DNA from: Rhabditophanes sp. KR3021
Lineage: Eukaryota > Nematoda > Chromadorea > Rhabditida > Alloionematidae
Length of the DNA stretch: 64,000 nucleotides
Direction of reading: 5' to 3'
NCBI GenBank assembly: GCA_963281155.1
Contig: CAUJLY010000006.1
Location: 3,844,001 to 3,908,000 of the forward strand
Shown: piece by piece, positions 1 through 12,942 of the stretch
Numbering within the stretch: position 1 is the first letter of the stretch
How the letters are laid out: each line of letters starts with the position of its first letter
The notes under the pieces: model-generated
What the model saw: the letters and a program-made list of their open reading frames with translations, nothing else
Told to the model about the DNA's origin: nothing
Databases searched by the model: none
Program-made: the position numbers and the translations under genes

Positions 1-76
1 TTAATAATAAAAGTTGATGTGCAAAGTTACGATTTTTGTTTGGGAAAAAATAAGCGTAGAGGCTTTCCGATATCTT

Positions 77-608
77 TTAATCCTCTTCTTCATGAAGAAT
101 ATTGACTTCAAATTTAAAATCATTGGAAGCTTTGACAAAGAATTGATAACAATTGTACATAAAGATTCCAAAAGCTATCTCCGTGTTGAAAAGAACGGCT
201 AACAAGCAGATTGAACTCCAATAATAGTAGTAAAAGTCTTCTTGTCTGTCTAATTTCTCAAGGAAAAAACCGATAAAAACGGCACATCCAATACAAATGA
301 TTCCCTATAAGCAGTCTTAGTTTAGTAATTTGCAAACTTACAATCATTATGCACATTAAGTACAGGATCAAGGTTCTACGAGAAGCACGGTTTAATGCCT
401 TTGAATAGGATAATATGGAATATACAAGCAAGCAATTAAAAAGAATAGCTGCTGTAATCTGGACATATATAAGCATGTTGAGGATGTTTTTGATTTCATC
501 ATTCGAATATTTATAAATGGCAGCTGGAGCTGTGATATCAGTCAAGTCTTTGAAAGAATCAGAATCTGGGTGTTGCATGAAACTGCTCTTAATAAGAGTA
601 GTATACAT
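77..608 (-). CDS. Small multi-pass membrane protein, unknown
   Basis: Two exons, 342..608 and 77..304, joined by a 37-bp GTAAGT...TATAG intron, keep one frame and give about 164 residues. I chose the ATG at 608 because a good acceptor (CTTTACCAG) lies about 22 nt upstream with no matching donor, suggesting spliced-leader addition. The N-terminal ~45 residues are hydrophilic. They are followed by hydrophobic stretches around residues 46-66 and 78-105 (the second crosses the exon junction) and 118-145, so three or four membrane passes are likely. The tail is acidic (ends HEEED). A run of four tyrosines lies in the presumed loop before the last membrane segment. I do not recognise the family; it lacks clear tetraspanin cysteines and is too short for a seven-pass receptor. 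A further upstream exon cannot be excluded. Confidence 0.55.
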
Positions 609-1274
609 CTTGTAACTTTGGAAAGAGTTCTGGTAAAGGTAAATAAGCAAAATAAAGTTCACTCTCTCCAAAAAGCCGAGGTCTCAGCCCCTTTATTAAA
701 ATAAAAAACAAACCTACCCATGATTCAAAGTACCTGAACTACTGCCAAAAAAATTATTACTCGTTAGAATCACTTTTTGCGATACAACTCCAATATTAAA
801 ATTTATGTACTCATTAACAAAGTAATTTGATAAAAAAATAAACATAAAAAAGGATTTAGTTAAAACAAATTTGAGTTCACTTTATTTTTTATAAAAAATA
901 ATCGAGTTATTAATGAATATTTAGGTGGTGTAGGGGTTTCGTTCATTTCATACATAAACCCATTACATTTAATTGCATATTTGAGCCAGGCAGGTGTTAA
1001 CATTACAATAAAATAAGGAAACTAAATTTGTTTATTAATTATCTTTTTTAATAGTGGTGGTCGTTGCTTGGTAGATTGGAGTGTGCAAAATATTAAATAA
1101 CATCTTTTTGGTTTTGTTTAATTGCCACCTGGTGTCACAATAGTACACTTTAAATAGGTTTAAAAAATATGTGAATAAAATATTTTTTGTATTTAGGGTG
1201 AATTTAGTGTTGTTGTTTGCGTAAAGTGGATGCAATGTAGAAACTATAGATAGCTGGTTCATGCCTTCTATAGC

Positions 1275-2247
1275 TTACGAAATTTGAACTGTTTCGAGAT
1301 TTTGTAACTCTGTTGGAAACTCATCTGTTCCTTCATACCGGTTGCGTTGATTATTATTATGAGAAGAAAGATTCAAAGTTGATGGTCTAGTATCACCAGA
1401 AGTGTTTGATTGTCCCGGACAAACATCAATTGTGATTGCAGTGTTATTTAAGCTAAAGTGTGAATAATTTGTGTTAAACATGGTACACTTAAATAATACA
1501 AGAGTTACCTTCCCTCAATATTTCTGGAATTTTGTTTCTGCGATAAAGTCCTAGGTTGGGTTGTCACCATTTCTGTGACTTCAATAATTGCTGTGCTAGT
1601 CGGTCGGTTTATCTCTCTCTGCGTGTTATCTTCGTTCGTTATTCTAGGCCTAATAATTTGAGTTGTTGGTGAATTCTGTTGATTCAAAGGATTATTAATA
1701 TTTGTTGAAGTTAATTGAGATGGCGTAATATTCGTACTTCCAATCCGAGAAGGTGTATATGGAGGGGTAGCTTCTGTTGGTGTATTAAGAACTTCATCGT
1801 ATGATGGTGGTGCGCTATCATACTTTGGCGGAGAAAGTCCCATTATACTGGCAGGCGTTAAGTAGGTACTATCAATAGTTATATTTTGCGGCATTGGCCC
1901 GATTTGATCCGTTGCACCATTTTGCCTATTTCTGCGAAATGAATTTGTGAGCGATCTACGTAAATTCTAAAAATACACCTTGAATAAATAACTGTTACTA
2001 AGCAAATGTGCATAATTTCTAAGAATAAGAACAAACAAAAATGAACAAACAACTAATTATCAATTTTTGATTAAGAAATACTTACACCCATTCTGCTTTG
2101 AATATTTTTCCTTCTTGAGGATGATATTAGTAAAAATACAATCGTTACAACAATACATAATACGGCGATAACAGCGATTATAATAAATACGATAGCTCCC
2201 GCGTCTGGGGTATTTTTATCGGAATCATTTCCAAAACGTAGTGGCAT
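1275..2247 (-). CDS. Single-pass membrane protein with PPxY motifs (putative WW/Nedd4 adaptor)
   Basis: Three exons, 2086..2247, 1509..1966 and 1275..1452, join in frame to about 265 residues. Exon 1 encodes a short polar N-terminus (about 17 residues), a strongly hydrophobic segment at about residues 18-41, and then a basic stop-transfer (SSSRRKN). There is no separate signal peptide, so a type III orientation is likely. The long tail is Pro/Thr/Asn-rich. It holds PPKY and PPSY close together (SPPKYDSAPPSYDEV) and later TPPY. PPxY is the ligand for WW domains of Nedd4-family ubiquitin ligases, and small membrane proteins of this build (Shisa-like, PRRG and related) act as adaptors for such ligases; that role is inferred here. 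No cysteine-rich ectodomain is present. A minus-strand AATAAA near 1029-1034 could end the transcript. Exon 3 uses the acceptor CACTTTAG rather than an upstream ATG. Confidence 0.7.
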
Positions 2248-4572
2248 CCTTATATTTTATTGTTATTAAATTATTAAAAAAATATGCGTTGTTGAGTATT
2301 TGCAACTTATTGATAGCAACTATTTAAGTAAGGATTCTCGGAATCTAAAAAGTATATAATGAAATAACCCAAACATCCATGTCTTATAAAAAAATAATTT
2401 AAAACGTATTCTAATAACAAAGGAACAAATTCCGTACTACTACTTGTAATTATTAGTCATTGATGCAACAAATGAAATTTAGTAAAAGTCGTATGAATAT
2501 TCTTATATGAATAATGCTTTGATCTATGCTAAGAGTTTGAAGCATATTTATATATAAACTATGTATATAAAGAGAAACGGTGCGCGAAAATATATATTTA
2601 TATTAAGAAAAAATGAAAGGCAAGAGGTTGAGTCTTTAAAAAATGTACTTGCTAAGTTCCGGAGTCAGGAAAAGTCGTCAACTACAATCTGATGGAACTA
2701 TATTTAATATATATACGTACAATATAATATCATCAGTCACAACCTTCAGCACACACAACAGTTATGATCAAGCTCTTGTTCTCTACTTGTCACTCTTTTG
2801 TAACAACATACATACACAATTTTATTTCTAGCACACGCTTTCGTACAATCTTGACATTTCTTCGGTTACCTTTGTCATTGTCTTGGTGGTGTTGTTAAAA
2901 CATGTATATGTGTACTACCTCATTCTAGATTACCTTGCTTCTTCTGTTTGTTAACATTGGCATCATGAATTAAAAAAATGTCAATAAACTATGCAAAGTT
3001 CAAATGTAATACCCTGAGATGCAGGCAACTTAAAAAAGCGCATTGGAGTTAATAAATATTTTAAAATAGTACAGACAAAGGATAAAAGAAGCGCTCCTTG
3101 ATCACACATACATACACTTTTTCCTCGGTACCTCTTTTACTTGCAACTGAATTATAAGTTTTTGTCAACTTCTTTCAACAATTTTTTGTCGACTTAAACT
3201 TTATGTTTTGGGGATGTTCTGTGATGGTGCAAAATTATGATTAAAAAAGTTCCCTACGTTTGTTTAATCAAATTATTCTCAAAAATGTACATACGATAAA
3301 AAAGAACATTTGTGATGGAACAAAGTAAATCAAATTAATTAAGAAATATCAAAATGAAGTTCCGATAAACCTTCTTACTAGACATCAATTTCAGAATTTT
3401 CATCTATTTCACAACGTTTTGTATGTGTCGTAGATTATACTAATTAAATCTTCAACTTGTTTGATCTTTGTGTTGTTTCTTCTGTTAGCTTTCTATTTAT
3501 ATCCCTAGTACTATATAACTTTAATATTATTAAGCACATATCAACTTCAAAATCATCAAACAAATCTTTTAATATCATCAATTCAATGTTCAAATATATG
3601 AAAAAACTTATAAAGTTACTTTTGGAGGTCTATTCAGAGATTTTCCAAAACTGATAGCATTCTGTTTTAGTTCATCTTTTTGTAAACAAACAACTAACTG
3701 AAGCATCAAGTCAACAATAGAGGTTAACTAAGAATATATGTATTATATTTTTTGATATGTTAAAAAACCAGTTTTCGACTTCTTACATTCTTAAGAAGGT
3801 GATAATAATGCTTTTGAACTTTAAATTTTGTAAATCGTCTACCATTTTGACTTCCTACGCATTAGCTTAGAATATATTTCAAAATGTCTCTTAAAAATTG
3901 ATGAGTAAGAGGTGTTTGTCAAAAATAAATGAATTATTGCTTTGAATGATATAATGGTAACTCGAGAAAGATGAAATTATGCGAAAAAATGTGTGCAAAG
4001 ATTTATGTCTCAATAAAAACAATTATGATTAATTTGCTTTCGATAAAAAATATGCATTTGTGATTTTAGAACCAAATCATCTGATATTCTAAATATACAT
4101 AAATATATATCTTTATATCTCTACTCTTGCAAACAAATTCATTTCAATGGAATGCAATTTAAAAAAAATAATCCTTCACTTGAATTGTATGTTTTTTAGT
4201 GATAAATACATTTATGAATTGAACACCATTTACATATAGTATAAAAATAATATTTATTTACAACAAAATATTCAACACCTCGAATAATATTCACCTTTTG
4301 TTACAAAATTTTATATAGCATCATGGAAAGCAATATGTGAAAAAGTAAAAAAATGGTCTACAAAAGGTTTTGTATAATTGTTACGCTGGTTTTTTGGTGA
4401 TTAAAGTTATGTAACAAAACGTCCCAAAAATCTGATAATATGTATTGTGGCGATAGAACAAAAATAAGTTAAAAATGATTTTTAAAGTGTTATTGAAAAG
4501 AGATCCGGGTTCTAATAGTAAATTGATTTAATTGCAGCGCCAAGCGTTAAATTGAATTGATGGGGAGAATAA
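2248..4572. other. Intergenic, AT-rich
   Basis: No coding potential that I can support. The left part should hold the promoter of the PPxY membrane protein. The right part should hold the 3' untranslated region of the NDNF-like gene, with a minus-strand AATAAA near 4250. Short open frames here have low-complexity, AT-driven composition. Confidence 0.6.
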
Positions 4573-6456
4573 TTAAGTAAAGGATACTAAACTAGAGTAT
4601 TTTGTTTCTTGACATGTGTCAAGAGTTCTTGCAAATATTGTTCTGTATTGAAGATGATATTGAATTTTAGTTTTAATATCTTTCTTTGATGCGTACATCT
4701 CAAATCTATATGTTTTTCCAGGAGCCAAGTTATCAACAGTAGCCTCAATAATTGAATTTACCATTGCTTTTTCGGTTGGAGTGTTCTGTTTATTAGTTAT
4801 GCTAGTGTAGCACCCAACAAGATTAGCTTTTGGAAGGACTGTAATACACGTATTTGGCGTTTCATGGTTTGTTGTAATTTCCTTAAGCAAGTCATGGCCG
4901 TTGTAAGGGTGTCTATACATGCAATAACTTATTTCTCTGTCCGAAGTCTTAATCCACTGAAATGTAACAGAAGTGCACGATCTTCGAGAAGCCTTAATAG
5001 AAGTATCCGATGGTAATTGTGGGTAATGAGAACTTTCAGGAAGTGAACTAGCCCAAATTTTGAACGTCTTTGGCTGATGGTCATCATTGAGAACTTTAAA
5101 AGTCAACTTTCCATTTTGAGCATTCATTATCAAAAATCTCCGGAAACCTGTAATCGAATCAGTCATTCTCAATAAATGCTTTTCTCTGTAAATTGCTAAT
5201 TTAACATATCCAGTGCAAACGTTTAGAATTAACAAAGTCTAAAGGAAATTGAAAATAAATTCTTAAAAAAGTATGTACCTTATTAGTTTCAATTTTATGA
5301 ACTGAATCATTAACATAAAAATTGTATGTCTCAAGAGCATCATTTATTCCTGCCAAATTGCCTTCAACTAAAGAACCATCTTTTAAAAGAATTTCATTTT
5401 TGTCACTAATAGGTCGCTTTGTTTCATATGTAATGTCATTACTTTCTGTGGACAAATCCTTTAATTTGTCATTGTATCTGTTTATTTGAATTGTTTTGTA
5501 GGCGCTCGAAGTTCCTATGTCAACATCAAAAACATACAAAGTGACGAAACTTGTTTTGTTAAGACTTAAAAGAAAAAAATTAATATTGAAAAGTAATAAA
5601 AAACATACTCGAAATTTTTGATAAGCATCGAGGTAACATTATGCTCTACACATCTCATAAAATCCATTTGAACTTTATTGTCCGAACATACAGTTGATGC
5701 CGGAACTTTTTTGGTAAGAATGGCACAAAATTTGTATTTATGACTGCTTTGAGGAAATTGAGGAGAAGACCATTTCAATTCTACGATGTCCATGTTGTCA
5801 GTGGGCAAATCGAGGTAATTATCTTTAATGACAGGTACTACGCTATATTCGACTTGAATATCATTTGTTGGAAGAGGGGGATAGTAATTATCTAATTGGC
5901 TTTTAATAGTCGTGAACATTATTTTGAATGAGTTACATCTATATAACGACACATTTAAAAACAATAAATCACTTTCAATATCTTTTGCATAAAATTGCAT
6001 TCGGTTAGTGTCTGATTCTCCGGCAATAAGTACTAAATCTTGTACATCCAATTCATTTTTAATCATTTTGGATGAAACAAACTTTTTTGTGGCTGGTGCT
6101 GTGTTTAAATTTTTAAATTTTTCAGTTGAAAAAGTTTGAGTATCGAAAATATTCCGAATGTAAAGTTGCCAATGAACGGCACCGCCACATGGAGTGATGT
6201 ACATCCAAAATGGATAGTCTTTATCAGGCATATAAACTTTAAACATTTCACTCGTTTGGTTTTCATTAACTTTGATGTTATGTTCAATTCCATGCGTCAA
6301 AATGCGGACAGGCTGTTCTTGTTCCCCAGAAGAATATTCATAGGAAGCATCATTCTTGAGAATTTGGTCTTGTCCATTGTAGTTGAAGAGAAAAAAGGAA
6401 TACACAGTGAGTACATTAGTTAATAAGACCAAGAATAGAATTTGATAAAGAGTCAT
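4573..6456 (-). CDS. Secreted NDNF/Nord-like protein with FN3 domains
   Basis: Three exons, 5609..6456, 5279..5564 and 4573..5238, give about 599 residues (human NDNF is 568). The start at 6456 (MTLYQ) follows a CTTGCAG acceptor by 11 nt and opens a signal peptide of about 18 residues, so the protein is probably secreted. Family marks include the N-terminal TPCGGAVHWQL block (NDNF has TPC followed by a W-x-L motif). There are two copies of the linker in which a strand ends and then reads YPPLP or YPQLPSDTSIKA, each leading into an FN3 domain. The final FN3 holds APGKTYRFEMYA and ends near a Cys, as in NDNF. Vertebrate NDNF and Drosophila Nord are extracellular modulators of growth-factor signalling and neuronal development; that role is by homology. 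Introns are about 40-45 bp. The gene diverges from the UGT to its right. Confidence 0.85.
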
Positions 6457-9108
6457 TTCCAACACTTCTGCAAGATTTTAATCAAATAAATTAAACAACA
6501 CACATGGCATTTAAGATTGTAAATAACGATATATTACGAATATTATCAACGAGGGAGAATTATGAGTATAATTAAGCGTAATGATTTGCCAACAAATGTA
6601 CACCACTAAAATACCAAATAAAATAAAGACTGAATCATATGGAGAGGCTTGCTCATATAAATTGCCTCAAATAAATCATTACTTGTGGCAATTGTTAATC
6701 TTTGCGAAGCAACCCAATCTGAATTCTGATCAGCCAAATGTTTGGGATATTAAGGGTAAGAGGCTTATATACATACATTATTAGGCGTATATTTATGTAT
6801 ATTCCCAACAATAAGAAAATAACTTACTTTTTACTACATCTTATAATTTATAACTTCATTCCTCACATTCCTTAGATTTTTTGGTCTCATGATTGTTAGA
6901 AACAATGTGAGGCAAACAAAAAGTGTATGATAAGGAAAATCTTTTGTCAAGAGATTAACATCTTATGGGTATATATTAAAATATCCTTTATAGACATATA
7001 ACATTTTACTTGTCTATTTTGTTAAGATAAAGCACAAAAATGAAGCAGTAATATTTGAGCATTTACTTTAAAATTCTCTCAGAGGAATTGGCGGCACAAA
7101 TGGAAGGCATTGGATTTGAAGGAATGTATAAATTTTTGATTGTTTAATTAACGAGATATTAACTATTTCTAATAAAAACGCAACTCATTCATACAAATTC
7201 GCACAAATATAGAATGCACTAGAAACTTTTGAAAGCATAACACATTTTAAAATACAAACTAATAATTCATGTTTTGAATCTAGCCAAATTAAAATAATTG
7301 AAAGCTTTTTCATAAAAAACTTTAAAATTAGTTTGAATTAGTTACTGTGTTGATAGTGTTTATCTTTTTGGCAATACTCTATGAATAAATTTATATATAA
7401 ATGTATATGAATTTATTATAATTAGAACAATTTGAGTGATTGAGTCAACAATATTCCTTTTAATATTATCTATTTTCGACTTGAATACATTTATTTTTAT
7501 AGTTTTTGGAGCCATATTTTAGCTTTTTTAATATAATCATACTTGTAAAAGCTAGTTGTATATACTTTGTAATTACAAGATGAAAGTAAATTGAAGCTTG
7601 GCACATATCAAAACTATGTGCCAATTTATTTTTTAAATATCATGTATACATCATTGAACGTTTCTTGGACAAATATAATGAATGTGACATTTTTGCATAT
7701 AGAAAGAAAAAATAGAAGCAATAAAAAGATGGTGTTGATTGCATATTTTTATTTGATAATTATTAAGCATTCATCAAATGTATATGCGTTCCTTGGTGAG
7801 AATAAATATAATTATACGAGTTGTTAGATACCTAGTGCGGAATTTAGATGATTGTATTTTGGATGTCGTCATTGCATTCCTCAAATATTTGTTGTAGGGC
7901 ACATTGGTTCAAGGTGTCTGCTTAACATAGGGTTAACTTAGAATTACATAGGATCCTCTTTTACTCTGAAGATTAAATTTTATTTACAAGATTTAATGGG
8001 TGTGTAATCAAATAAAGGCCAATTATTCATCTAATAAAATAATCCACATCTGAATAATTATGCCGACCACGGATCTAAAGGAAAAGGCCGTTTGACAAAA
8101 AATGGGACATAACTCAATTAAAATTAATAATTTTAACACAATCTGTCACCTCGTTGATTGTTCGTCCTAATATTTTTGCTCAATTTATTATAACATCCTA
8201 TATACTTACTCAAAACTATATAACTTTGAGATGAGATATATTTATTTATAACTTTATCTTGCTAAAAATATTACCTCAATTTTTGTGGTTTTTTGAGGAA
8301 GTATAATAAAAATAAAGAACACATTATTTCCTATCAAAAAATCCGTCAAAGTTGTCAAATATCCTCGCCCGCTATCACAATTTTAACTTAGCATCAAGCT
8401 AGCCTTGATTGTAAGCAATTTAAAGAAATGTATTGTAGCAAAACTGAAATATGGCATGTTATCTCTTTAACGACATCATTTGTGTGAATCGGGATAAATT
8501 GTTTACCGGTCACCATCAAGTGGACGATCATACTGATAAAAGATAGTCATGTTTAAACCTACCAGATGGGTTTGAGTTAGGTCGAAAATTGCAAAAAGAA
8601 ATTTTTGGTAAAATGAATGTTTCAACAAATTTTTGAGTACTTTGTTGCATTTTGTTCGAATTGGCTTCAGTTATGCCAAGAAATTTGCGCAAACGTATTT
8701 ACCGAGAAGTATCATCAGACCGGAGTCTCAAAATGTTTGATGTAAATTTATTTTTAAAGTGCAATCAGAAAGTTTTAATGAAACTGTTCGAGTTATAACT
8801 CATTTTAATATTAATAAATAGTTTTTTAAATACAAATAAACTTCATTTTGTACTAATTTTAAAAAATACACTGACCCAACCCAACATGATTTTCGGATGG
8901 GGTTGGTAGATTTAGCCATGTTATATAAGTATACAAGCGTATAAAACTATACCTAATTGATACTGACGGTATCTTGAAATAACATAATAGCTAACAAATA
9001 AATACGTTTTTTGATAAGATACCTTAATCATAATGTCAGATAACAAAAAATGAATGATAATTTGTATGGGTAAAAGTTGTATTTATAATTTAGTTCTACA
9101 CTTTAATT
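6457..9108. other. Intergenic between divergent NDNF-like and UGT genes
   Basis: About 2.65 kb with no convincing gene. It should carry both upstream promoters. Short inverted repeats are visible: a near-palindrome around 8392-8409 (ATCAAG / CTTGAT) and an imperfect hairpin around 8877-8907 (CCAACCC / GGGTTGG). The patch 8040-8720 is a little less AT-rich than its surroundings, but I could not assign it. Confidence 0.5.
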
Positions 9109-10764
9109 ATGAGAAATATAATATTAATAGTGTTTTTGCTTCTAAAAATCGGAGATGGCGCGAAAATATTAATTTATAGCCCTAATTATTGTAGCAGCCA
9201 TACCATGCTAAATGGCAAGTATGCCGACTTTTTAGCTAAAAATGGACATGATGTAACAATGTTCATCCCGGAGTATGATATAACAAACAAAATGAATGGG
9301 ACAAAATTAGCCAAAGTCATTCGTTTAAGTGGCGTTGGTGAGCCTTTTGGAAATCTAAATGATGTCATGTTTTCATCAACTGAACAAATTCCTGACATGG
9401 CTGATATTTGGTCAAGACAAAAATTTGAAGATGCTGCCTTGGCTGCTTGCCGAAATATAATCTTGAAGAAAGATGAATTAGAGGTTCTAAAAGATTACAA
9501 ATTTGATTTGGCTTATACCGAGATGTTGGATTTATGTGGTATTGGGATTGTTCATTATTTGGGTATAAAAAACCACATCTGGATTTCAACAACTCCTCTT
9601 CACGATGTTGTGAGTTATAATCTAGGTGCTCCTGCTCCTCCAAGTTATGTACCATCTGTCGAAGAAAATTATACTGGTCCACAGATGAGCTTATGGGAAA
9701 GATTAATCAACCTTAAATTATATTTAACCCAATTAACTTTGCACATCGTTAATACTGAAAGAGTAAGTAATGATAAAAAACGGGATAATATAAAATGTTA
9801 TCCCATAATGTTTGCTTTTTAATGTGATTCTTAATACTTTTAGCTAACATCAATTTTCCGAAAGCACGTGGCCCCCGATTTTCCTAATCTACGTGCCTTG
9901 GCCTCAAAATCAGCGCTAGCATTTGTAAATTCTGATGAAATGTTGGATATTCCCAGACCAATACTTTCTAAAATAATTTATATCGGCGGCTTAGGCATAC
10001 CAAAGACTAATCTCTTAGATGACCATTGGAATACAATTTTTAATAAAGGAAAAAAAGGAGTTGTCTTATTTTGTATGGGAACGGTGGCATCTTTTTCAAA
10101 TTTCGAACAAAATGTCAAAATAGAATTTTTAAATGCTCTTAACAATCACAAGGATTTTCACTTTGTGATAAAGATTGATGGTTCAGATGAGTCTTCCCAA
10201 TTGTTGACTTCAAAATACGATCATGTTACTGTGGCTACATGGCTTCCACAAGTTGATATGTTAGCTCACCCCAAATTGAAGTTATTTGTTGGGCATGGCG
10301 GGATTAATGGACTAATTGAAGCCGCAACACATGGCATTCCAATGCTAGTTCTACCGTCATTTGCCGATCAGCAAAGAAATGCAAAGTTGGTTGAGTGGCG
10401 TGGGTTGGGTGCTTCTATTTTAAGATCCAAAATCAATTACCAGTCCATTAATGATGCTCTAACCACAATTTTATATGATGAAAGTTACAAAAAAAGAGCA
10501 ACCAGGATAAGCAAGTTGATGAGAGAAAAGCCCTTTACAGCTGAAGAACGTTTTTTAAAAATGGACCAATTTTGTTATTGAAAATGATGGCTTAGAGGAA
10601 TTAAATGTTATTGGGGCTGATTTAAATTTGATTGTTTATTTTAACATTGATATTATCATCCTCACATTCACATTATTACTAGTCTTTTTGTGGGTAACAT
10701 TGAAATCGTACACATTCATATACAAAAAATTGGCAATTTCCAAGACAAAACCGAAATTGGAATA
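9109..10764 (+). CDS. UDP-glycosyltransferase (UGT), with a one-base frame break
   Basis: Exon 1 is 9109..9762 and exon 2 starts at 9844 after an 81-bp intron (AGA|gtaagt ... ttttag). The product is an ER membrane UGT that conjugates sugar from a UDP donor to lipophilic substrates. It has a signal peptide (residues 1-17), an N-terminal acceptor half, and a C-terminal donor-binding signature FVGHGGINGLIEAATHGIPM followed by FADQQRNAK. In the frame set by the start, translation stops at 10579-10581 just after EERFLK, before the usual C-terminal membrane anchor. Dropping one A from the T6A5 run at about 10551-10561 gives a frame reading WTNFVIENDGLEEL, a transmembrane helix and a basic tail (KTKPKLE, stop near 10764), the normal UGT ending and length (about 524). 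So this is either an assembly indel or a recently broken gene. A TTTAG acceptor lies 15 nt before the ATG. Confidence 0.85.
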
Positions 10765-12326
10765 ACTTATGATTGTTGAGAGCATATTTGTATGTTAACG
10801 CTATTTGTGGGTAAATAATGCACTTTCAATTAACTTATACTCCCTCTTCAAATTTTATTCTAATTTGAGTTAAAAATAAATCCTTATCTGTCTAAGAATA
10901 GGTTCATAAAAAGTATATGTCGAAATAATTAACTACAGGCAATAAATTGGATTATTTATGAACGAAATTGAAAAATAAACAATTTATTTTGATTAATGTT
11001 AAAGAAATAAACGTCATTAATAACACAAGAAAACTACAATATTTTATTTATGTTTGATTAAATGTTATTTTCTTTACATAAAATTGTCGAACTTGCAAAG
11101 GTTAGTAAGTTAAAGTGTAAATATTGTTCATTTTACAAATAGTCTTTAGATGAATTTTTTAACACAAAAATTAGATCATAAATTATCCTGGTCCAACTTG
11201 TAACAAATTAATTGGTACTTATTTTCACGACAACGTCATTTCTATTTGTAGAAAATAATTTGGAATGCAATTGATTTAGGATGTTATTTAAAGCAATATA
11301 ATTGCAAGATTCAAGCATATTTAATGATAAGCTTCATAAACAACCACTTTAAAGATATCTTTTTGGATGGAAACATTTATGAGTTATAAAAATTTATCCT
11401 TAAATTGCCATTTTGTTTTATCAAATTTGAGTGCATTGTTAAAAAATTGCCATCTACGTATTTTTGGGGTAGTAAATTAAGACACTGAATTAGAGCCTTT
11501 TTTCGGGATGATCATATTTCAAGGAAAATTAAATGTGTTTAAGAAATGATGCACTTACTCTATCCCGATGAGGGGTATATGCTTTTGTTTAAAGAGAGTG
11601 GTGTCTTCAATTTTTATTTAATGTAAGAATCTTAAATTTCAACTACCAATAAAAAATTTAAAGTGATACATTGGTTCAAATATTGAAATAATATCAAAAA
11701 GTTGGATATATTTGAACATATTTGGATATATTGTGTTTAGATGATGATAATCATGATGTCGATGATTTGATAGATATACAGTGCTCCTCCTTTGGATTGA
11801 TATCATTTTAAAGGAAATAAAATATGGTCACATATCTTTCTCCTACCATCAAAGCTTCAACATAAGGCAAAAGAGGGTGTGAGATAGAGGCATCGAATTC
11901 AGACTGTGATATTCATTTGGTCTTGATACAAGACGTTGTCACACGAGATATTTCAAACCAAGGTTATATTTAAATACTTTTCAGTCAACTTCGCATACTA
12001 TCCAAGCTTATTTAAATCCTATTTTTCTGGCAATTTCTAATTATTAAAGTTAAGAATAACACCATCCATTAAGTTATGTATAAATGGTGAAATAATTTTA
12101 CGTAGTCATTCCTTGTTTCATTTTTTAATTCAATGCTTTGCTTGTTTTCAAAGCAAGATTTGAAATCAAAACAGTTTGCCTTTCACATACATATACATAT
12201 CTTATGCATGCAAATTTGAAATAAAAAACCTAATCGTCCATTTATATATATAAACAAATTCAAATATTTTTTGTCAGTATAAAATTATTTAACTTTTTTA
12301 GTAGATACACTACCCAATAAGCTATT
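10765..12326. other. Intergenic between UGT and trh-1-like gene
   Basis: About 1.56 kb of AT-rich sequence with no supported gene. It should contain the UGT 3' end and the promoter of the neuropeptide gene. A TTTTTTAG acceptor at 12295-12301, 25 nt before the next ATG, looks like a spliced-leader acceptor. Confidence 0.55.
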
Positions 12327-12942
12327 ATGCATTCTTGCTCTATCATTTTGTATAGCAGCTTGTTGGTCACTTTTTATTTGATACAAATCACCAGCGGATA
12401 TATACTTGAACCTTATCCAGAATATGAGAAACTTGCCAGATTTGGTGTTAAGAAGTTTCGAGCAAGTAGCGGACGGGAATTACTTGGAAAGAGATCCATT
12501 ACTTTTGGTAAGATTTTGAGAATTTCCTTCAAATATTTTACCGCAGTTTATTTTTAGGTCAAAATGTATTTGGTCGTAACTCTAGGAGAGGTAGAGAACT
12601 TTTTGGGAAACGTAGTGGTCCAATAATTGAGCATAATCTGCCCCAAGATATTTCCGAACCACCAATGTTTCAAGAAAAAAGAAAGGCTCGCGAATTGTTT
12701 GGAAAGAGATCCGGCGAAGGAAAAGAAATAATTATTGAATCAAATGAACCAATTTTTGCCGAATACAGACTAGGAACTCCAAAAAGACGTGGAGAGAACT
12801 TTTAGGAAAGAGATCCCTCTACGAACCATTAACCTTTGAAATTGAATATCCTGAATCTTTGGTGGATTTAGACTTTCCCGAAATGCCAACCGAAATTTAC
12901 ACCAATGCTAAAAGAGCCAGATCAAGAGAATTGTGGGGTTGA
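12327..12942 (+). CDS. trh-1: TRH-1-like neuropeptide precursor, with a one-base frame break
   Basis: Exon 1 is 12327..12507; exon 2 starts at 12558 after a 50-bp intron. A signal peptide (residues 1-24, ends ITSG) is followed by peptide units bounded by dibasic sites: FRASSGRELLG-KR, GRELFG-KR (after RR) and KARELFG-KR. Beyond the break come WRELLG-KR and a last SRELWG directly before the stop. Each unit ends in Gly, so the mature peptides should be C-terminally amidated. GRELF-amide is a product of C. elegans trh-1, the TRH-like peptide that controls growth in worms through a TRH-receptor orthologue. In the opening frame a TAG occurs at 12803-12805. The remaining units are read only if one base is gained near the A-run at about 12780-12788. 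The spacer between units is acidic, as usual. The break could be an assembly indel or real truncation after three peptides. Confidence 0.88.

Noticed and set aside
10548..10562. Slippery TTTTTTA in the UGT as a programmed -1 frameshift
   Set aside because: The heptamer is in the right phase, but a -1 shift leads to the frame that soon stops at TAG; the UGT tail needs +1, so an indel fits better.
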